From positions 1-41,360 of IMG/VR virus record IMGVR_UViG_3300027736_001811: a DNA stretch of 41,360 nucleotides; one strand, given 5' to 3'. The position numbers and the translations under genes are program-made. Below, piece after piece: positions 38,385-41,360 of the stretch; the stretch's first letter is position 1; each line of letters opens with the position of its first letter. This stretch comes from a virus. Under the pieces are notes generated by a model, which saw only the letters and a program-made list of their open reading frames with translations, was not told where the DNA came from and searched no databases.

Positions 38385-38660
38385 ATGACTACAATGACAA
38401 AAGCAACTATTATCAGTTGGTCATCATATAATTCCCAACAAGGTAATCTTTTATTAAATGACAAACGGAATGAAAAACTAACAGAAATGTTTGAAGCCGG
38501 CAAAACCGATAATGAGCCAATTCAGGTCAGCCCCCGTATTACTATTCGTCACTGGGTAGATCAGGCAGCTGCTGAAGAATATAGAGATTTTATATTAGCA
38601 CTTTCCGAACAATATGGAGGTGGAAGTATACTAAGTGTTAAGATTGAAGATGTAAACTAA
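38385..38660 (+). CDS. Second copy of the small duplicated gene, 91 aa
   Basis: Start chosen at ATG 38385, because it follows the same CAGGAGATATTTTC ribosome site as the copy at 36997 and the protein sequences align from there (ATGAC..TKATII). A longer frame from 38328 would extend into the duplicated promoter region. Differences from copy one are scattered (for example SSYNSQQGNLLLNDKRN), and the frame is intact, so both copies are probably kept by selection. What follows is a broken remnant of the neighbour gene. Confidence 0.8.
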   Translation: MTTMTKATIISWSSYNSQQGNLLLNDKRNEKLTEMFEAGKTDNEPIQVSPRITIRHWVDQAAAEEYRDFILALSEQYGGGSILSVKIEDVN

Positions 38661-38741
38661 AAACATATATTTTGTTCACCGCAGGTTATTCTGGTACATA
38701 TTTAAGTTGGTGCATGGCTAATTAAGAATATATTTCTAACT
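38658..38741 (+). pseudogene. Decayed remnant of a second copy of the gene at 37272
   Basis: Bases 38658-38717 align with the start of the 37272 gene: the segments GGTTATTCTGGTAC and TATTTAAGTTGGTGC match closely, but the frame is shifted and soon stops. From about 38718 the sequence (TAATTAAGAATATATTT) instead matches the region near 38220 close to the 3' end of that gene. So most of the second copy has been deleted. Confidence 0.75.
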
Positions 38742-38746
38742 GCAAG

Positions 38747-38764
38747 TTGTCACACAATTGTAAT
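38747..38764 (+). promoter_or_regulatory. Possible Pho box upstream of pstS
   Basis: TTGTCAC and TTGTAAT, two seven-base direct repeats separated by four bases, have the architecture of a PhoB site (CTGTCAT-like repeats every 11 bp). They lie about 47 bases before the pstS start. If real, the host phosphate-starvation regulator would switch on this phage gene. Confidence 0.45.
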
Positions 38765-38810
38765 AATTCCTAGTGTAAATAGTTATATCACTACTATAAG
38801 GAGCCTTACA

Positions 38811-39806
38811 GTGAAAAAACTACTTACAATTTTATTAATCGCATTATCTAGTAATGTACATGCACAAGAAATAACCGGGGCTGGTGCAACATTCCCCGCA
38901 CCATTATATTCTAAATGGGCAAGTGATTACAACAAAGCAACCAACATAAAAGTCAATTATCAAAGTGTCGGAAGTGGCGCCGGATTGAAACAAATTGAAT
39001 CAAAAACTGTGGCATTCGGGGCTAGTGATATGCCACTCACTGATGAAAGACTTAAAGAATTAGGGTTGTTTCAGTTTCCAACTGTAATAGGTGGAGTTGT
39101 TCCTGTAATTAATATTAAAGGAATAGAATCTGGTAAACTAAAATTAACCGGTACTTTACTTGCTGATATTTATTTGGCTAAAATTACTAAATGGGATGAT
39201 GCAGCAATTAAAACTTTAAATCCTACCCTCTCATTGCCCAATGATAGTATTACCGTAATACGTAGAGCAGATGGATCTGGTACAACATTTATTTGGACTA
39301 ATTACTTAAGTAAAGTTAGCCGAGAGTTTAAAGATACTATTGGCGAAGGTACTGCGGTCAACTGGAAAGTAGGAGCAGGCGGAAAAGGTAACGAAGGTGT
39401 TGCTGCTTTTGTTGCTAAAATTCCTAATAGTATTGGATATGTTGAATATGCATATGTTAAACAAAATAAAATGAATGCAGTGCAAGTTCAAAACTCTGCA
39501 GGTAATTGGATTAGTCCAACAGAAGATTCTTTTAAAGCAGCCGCATCTGGTGCTGATTGGAACAAAACATATTATCATATTTTAACTAATCAATCTGATA
39601 AAAATGCATGGCCAATTTCTGGTGCTACATTTATTCTTGTACATGTAAAATCTGATAAACCAGAATCAGTTAAAACAAGTTTAGCATTTTTTGATTGGGC
39701 ATTTACAAATGGTGATCAAGCCGCAGATGATTTAGATTATGTAGCGTTGCCACTAACAGTAAAAAATAAGATTCGTACTGATTGGAAAAAATTAGGACTT
39801 TATTAA
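38811..39806 (+). CDS. pstS: Periplasmic phosphate-binding protein PstS
   Basis: Captures phosphate in the periplasm for the host PstCAB transporter. Signal peptide MKKLLTILLIALSSNVHA. The mature start ITGAGATFPAPLYSKWASDY is the PstS hallmark. Phosphate-ligand motifs follow: YQSVGSGAGLKQI, FGASDMPLT, and RRADGSGTTFIWTNYLS. Length 331 is normal. The start is GTG 38811, preceded by AAGGAG. A Pho-box-like sequence lies upstream and a terminator downstream, so it is a self-contained unit. Phage pstS genes are best known from cyanophages, where they respond to host PhoB. It carries no pstC, A or B partner. Confidence 0.96.
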   Translation: MKKLLTILLIALSSNVHAQEITGAGATFPAPLYSKWASDYNKATNIKVNYQSVGSGAGLKQIESKTVAFGASDMPLTDERLKELGLFQFPTVIGGVVPVINIKGIESGKLKLTGTLLADIYLAKITKWDDAAIKTLNPTLSLPNDSITVIRRADGSGTTFIWTNYLSKVSREFKDTIGEGTAVNWKVGAGGKGNEGVAAFVAKIPNSIGYVEYAYVKQNKMNAVQVQNSAGNWISPTEDSFKAAASGADWNKTYYHILTNQSDKNAWPISGATFILVHVKSDKPESVKTSLAFFDWAFTNGDQAADDLDYVALPLTVKNKIRTDWKKLGLY

Positions 39807-39847
39807 ACCGGCTACAAAATAAGGTAGTGCTGGAACTCGTAACCAGC

Positions 39848-39871
39848 AATAGGGCTTATAGCCCTATTTTT
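39848..39871 (+). terminator. Terminator of pstS
   Basis: AATAGGGC (39848-39855) and GCCCTATT (39861-39868) form an 8-bp stem with loop TTATA followed by T residues. A further hairpin TGCTGG/CCAGCA (39828-39833, 39843-39848) lies just before it. Confidence 0.88.
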
Positions 39872-39918
39872 ACCACTACAATAAAATGTAGTAAATATTA
39901 TTTTACAGGAGTATAAAA

Positions 39919-40479
39919 ATGACAGTATTAGCACTAGACGTTTCGGGAGTTCCAAGACAATGGATCTCACACGATGATGCAATTACCTATCAGGCAAAAC
40001 AAGCTGTAGCCTGGAGCTTGGGCGAAATTGTGGCTAAATATCGTGGCGGTACACAAAATGATGGCACTCCTAGTTATTTGGAAACTTCTAGTATTATTGC
40101 AATTAAAGGACATGGATTCAATCCATACAAACATTCTACAGTAGCGTTAACTAATAAAACACTATTTGGACGTGACCGAAATATTTGTGCATACTGTGGA
40201 GGACATTTTCCAAATGTTAATCATTTAAGTAGAGATCATATTATTTCTAAATTTTTAGGTGGTGAAAACACTTGGACTAATGTAGTTTCAGCTTGTAAAA
40301 ATTGCAACAGTAAAAAAGGTCATAAGACATTGAAAGAAGCACGAATGGAATTATTATATGTACCGTATGTGCCAACACATTTTGAAAATATGATTTTACA
40401 AAATAGAAATATTCTATCTGACCAGATGGATTATTTGTTGTCAGGTGTACCAAAAAATTCTAGGATTTGGTTAATGTAG
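39919..40479 (+). CDS. HNH endonuclease
   Basis: A free-standing HNH nuclease of 186 residues. Two zinc-binding CxxC pairs (ICAYCGG at about 92-98, ACKNCNSKKG at about 126-135) frame the catalytic LSRDHIISKFLGGENTWTNVV, with the H of DH as general base. The N-terminal region (ISHDDAITYQAKQAVAWSL) resembles bacterial HNH proteins of the same length rather than intron-borne homing enzymes. It has a strong AGGAG site. It may nick host or competitor DNA, act in packaging or be a homing gene beside the tRNA at 40564; that choice is open. Confidence 0.9.
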   Translation: MTVLALDVSGVPRQWISHDDAITYQAKQAVAWSLGEIVAKYRGGTQNDGTPSYLETSSIIAIKGHGFNPYKHSTVALTNKTLFGRDRNICAYCGGHFPNVNHLSRDHIISKFLGGENTWTNVVSACKNCNSKKGHKTLKEARMELLYVPYVPTHFENMILQNRNILSDQMDYLLSGVPKNSRIWLM

Positions 40480-40480
40480 A

Positions 40481-40509
40481 TTGACAATAACTCAATCTTA
40501 TGTTACAAT
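40481..40509 (+). promoter_or_regulatory. sigma70 promoter of the lone tRNA-Arg
   Basis: TTGACA (40481-40486), 17-base spacer, TACAAT (40504-40509), directly after the HNH stop codon. A hairpin TTATCCGGTA/TACTGGATAA (40527-40552) lies between it and the tRNA, possibly guiding 5' processing. Confidence 0.82.
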
Positions 40510-40563
40510 AAAGACAAATCAGAAAGTTATCCGGTATTGATTTACTGGATAATACAACAATTT

Positions 40564-40639
40564 CAGCCTATAGTGAAACTGGATATCACATAATTCTTCT
40601 AAATTTATAGTCCCTGTTCGAGTCAGGGTGGGCTGACCA
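40564..40639 (+). tRNA. tRNA-Arg (TCT)
   Basis: Acceptor CAGCCTA/TGGGCTG, anticodon arm TAATT-CTTCTAA-ATTTA (one mismatch), T-arm CCCTG/CAGGG, encoded CCA. It lies apart from the main cluster with its own promoter and reads AGA, a frequent arginine codon in this AT-rich genome. Confidence 0.87.
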
Positions 40640-40646
40640 TAAAATG

Positions 40647-40654
40647 TATAAATA
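40647..40654 (+). promoter_or_regulatory. Exact late-type motif TATAAATA
   Basis: The T4 late consensus lies 32 bases before the ATG at 40686, with a TAAGGA ribosome site between. The spacing is right for a normal leader. Confidence 0.55.
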
Positions 40655-40685
40655 TATTTAAATTTACTCTTTAAGGAAATAATAA

Positions 40686-41360
40686 ATGAATATACTTTGT
40701 TACGAGAATCACATGGCGGGTGGCTTAATGTGTGATTTACTAAATAATACCAGCCTGGCCAATGTTCTCTCATTAAAGAAAAGTTCGGACCTACCGTATA
40801 CGATTTACAATCGAGAGCATTATATGTTAAAGAGTGGTATAATTGATCCTCTAATAGATATAGGTAACGGGGTGTTCACTGATAAGATATATTCGGCGTG
40901 CATACGTGAACTCAAATATCGGAATAAACCGCAAGATACATGGGTAGCAACACATTGGCATCCTACAGTTATTCCAGACCATATATTAACTAGTAACAAG
41001 GTCATAGTCATTACAAATGAGAGATATGCTAGTCGATTATTATTATTTATAAGATTAGTCAATGGGATTATTAAAATAGGGAAAGGGATTACACCATGGG
41101 ATGTTGCCCTAGGAAAAAAACCCAGTACTGATATAACTGAAGCAATATTATCTGCCGGATTTAATATTAACGATTTATTAGATGAATCTATAATGTTTGA
41201 TCTTTTTCCTGACCAATTAAAAAGGTATAAAAGTCAGGCTAATCATAGATGGAAATCTCATTCGTTATGTCAAAACGTAGAATTTGAAGATATAGTAAAT
41301 GGTAATTTTGTAAGAGACAACAATTTAAATATCGAAGTATTCAATTATTGGAAAAGTATA
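40686..41360 (+). CDS. Hypothetical protein, 3' partial (225 codons visible)
   Basis: Begins at ATG 40686 after TAAGGA and stays open to the last base, so it is cut by the window end. The start MNILCYENHMAGGLMCDLLN has the strand/Gly-loop/helix pattern also seen at 26006 and 37272. Later segments are VIVITNERYASRLLLFIRL and FEDIVNGNFVRDNNLNIEVF, the latter resembling C-terminal parts of sulfotransferase-like proteins. No firm family. A late-type promoter precedes it, suggesting late expression. Confidence 0.7.
   Translation, partial: MNILCYENHMAGGLMCDLLNNTSLANVLSLKKSSDLPYTIYNREHYMLKSGIIDPLIDIGNGVFTDKIYSACIRELKYRNKPQDTWVATHWHPTVIPDHILTSNKVIVITNERYASRLLLFIRLVNGIIKIGKGITPWDVALGKKPSTDITEAILSAGFNINDLLDESIMFDLFPDQLKRYKSQANHRWKSHSLCQNVEFEDIVNGNFVRDNNLNIEVFNYWKSI

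Overview
This window looks like part of the genome of a large, AT-rich, T4-like tailed phage. The evidence is a gp44-type clamp loader subunit, a partial GroES/gp31-like co-chaperonin, class Ia ribonucleotide reductase with a glutaredoxin, a PAAR tail-tip protein, a 2,523-residue repeat-built tail fibre, a SleB-type lysis hydrolase and a very large tRNA cluster. Most genes abut or overlap by ATGA/TAATG junctions, as in phage operons. The host is probably Gram-negative and perhaps a betaproteobacterium. That is inferred from a Bug/TctC-type periplasmic binding protein, from PstS, from consensus sigma70 promoters, and from a leader before the tRNAs that resembles the boxB-boxA-boxC leader of rRNA operons.

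Layout. 1-2179: co-chaperonin end, clamp loader and unknown genes. 2274-9845: the giant fibre, with 138-bp repeats and a GC-richer inserted module. 9884-14536: nucleotide metabolism (nrdA, a small gene, nrdB, glutaredoxin) and unknowns. 14543-18936: PAAR tip protein, two probable virion proteins, SleB hydrolase, one unknown. 18977-19947: glycine-zipper envelope protein, IscU and a coupled 55-residue ORF. 19968-27296: a tightly packed run of ten enzyme-like genes (kinase-nucleotidyltransferase fusion, methyltransferase-like, two radical SAM enzymes, an Asp/Asn-hydroxylase-like dioxygenase, a PLP-fold protein, a kinase-fold protein and others), which may be a modification or biosynthesis cassette. 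27343-31063: TctC-type binding protein, small membrane protein, sulfotransferase-like protein, methyltransferase, acetyltransferase, fatty acid desaturase. 31064-31899: RNA-rich non-coding DNA. 31900-32643: a second 2OG-dioxygenase-like gene. 32640-36919: 29 tRNAs. 36997-38741: a tandem duplication with one decayed copy. 38811-40479: pstS with a possible Pho box, and an HNH endonuclease. 40481-41360: a thirtieth tRNA with its own promoter and a gene running off the end.

The most striking part is the tRNA region. Together its tRNAs cover all 20 amino acids. It is preceded by tandem consensus promoters 95 bp apart and an rRNA-leader-like antitermination region. Scattered between the tRNAs are at least six elements of 86-126 nt. 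Each is closed by a long inverted repeat of the same sequence type (CCATAnAnAAACACA paired with TGTGTTTnnnTATGG) but has a different branched or pseudoknotted core. In five of the six the left arm starts with a CCA, which in four is the CCA end of the upstream tRNA. In three of the six the right arm runs into the first GG of the downstream tRNA. I know of no described family like this. The cluster looks built like an rRNA operon, with stem-closed spacers that may guide processing or may be separate small RNAs.

Functions rest on motif reading by eye. No database search or folding program was run.
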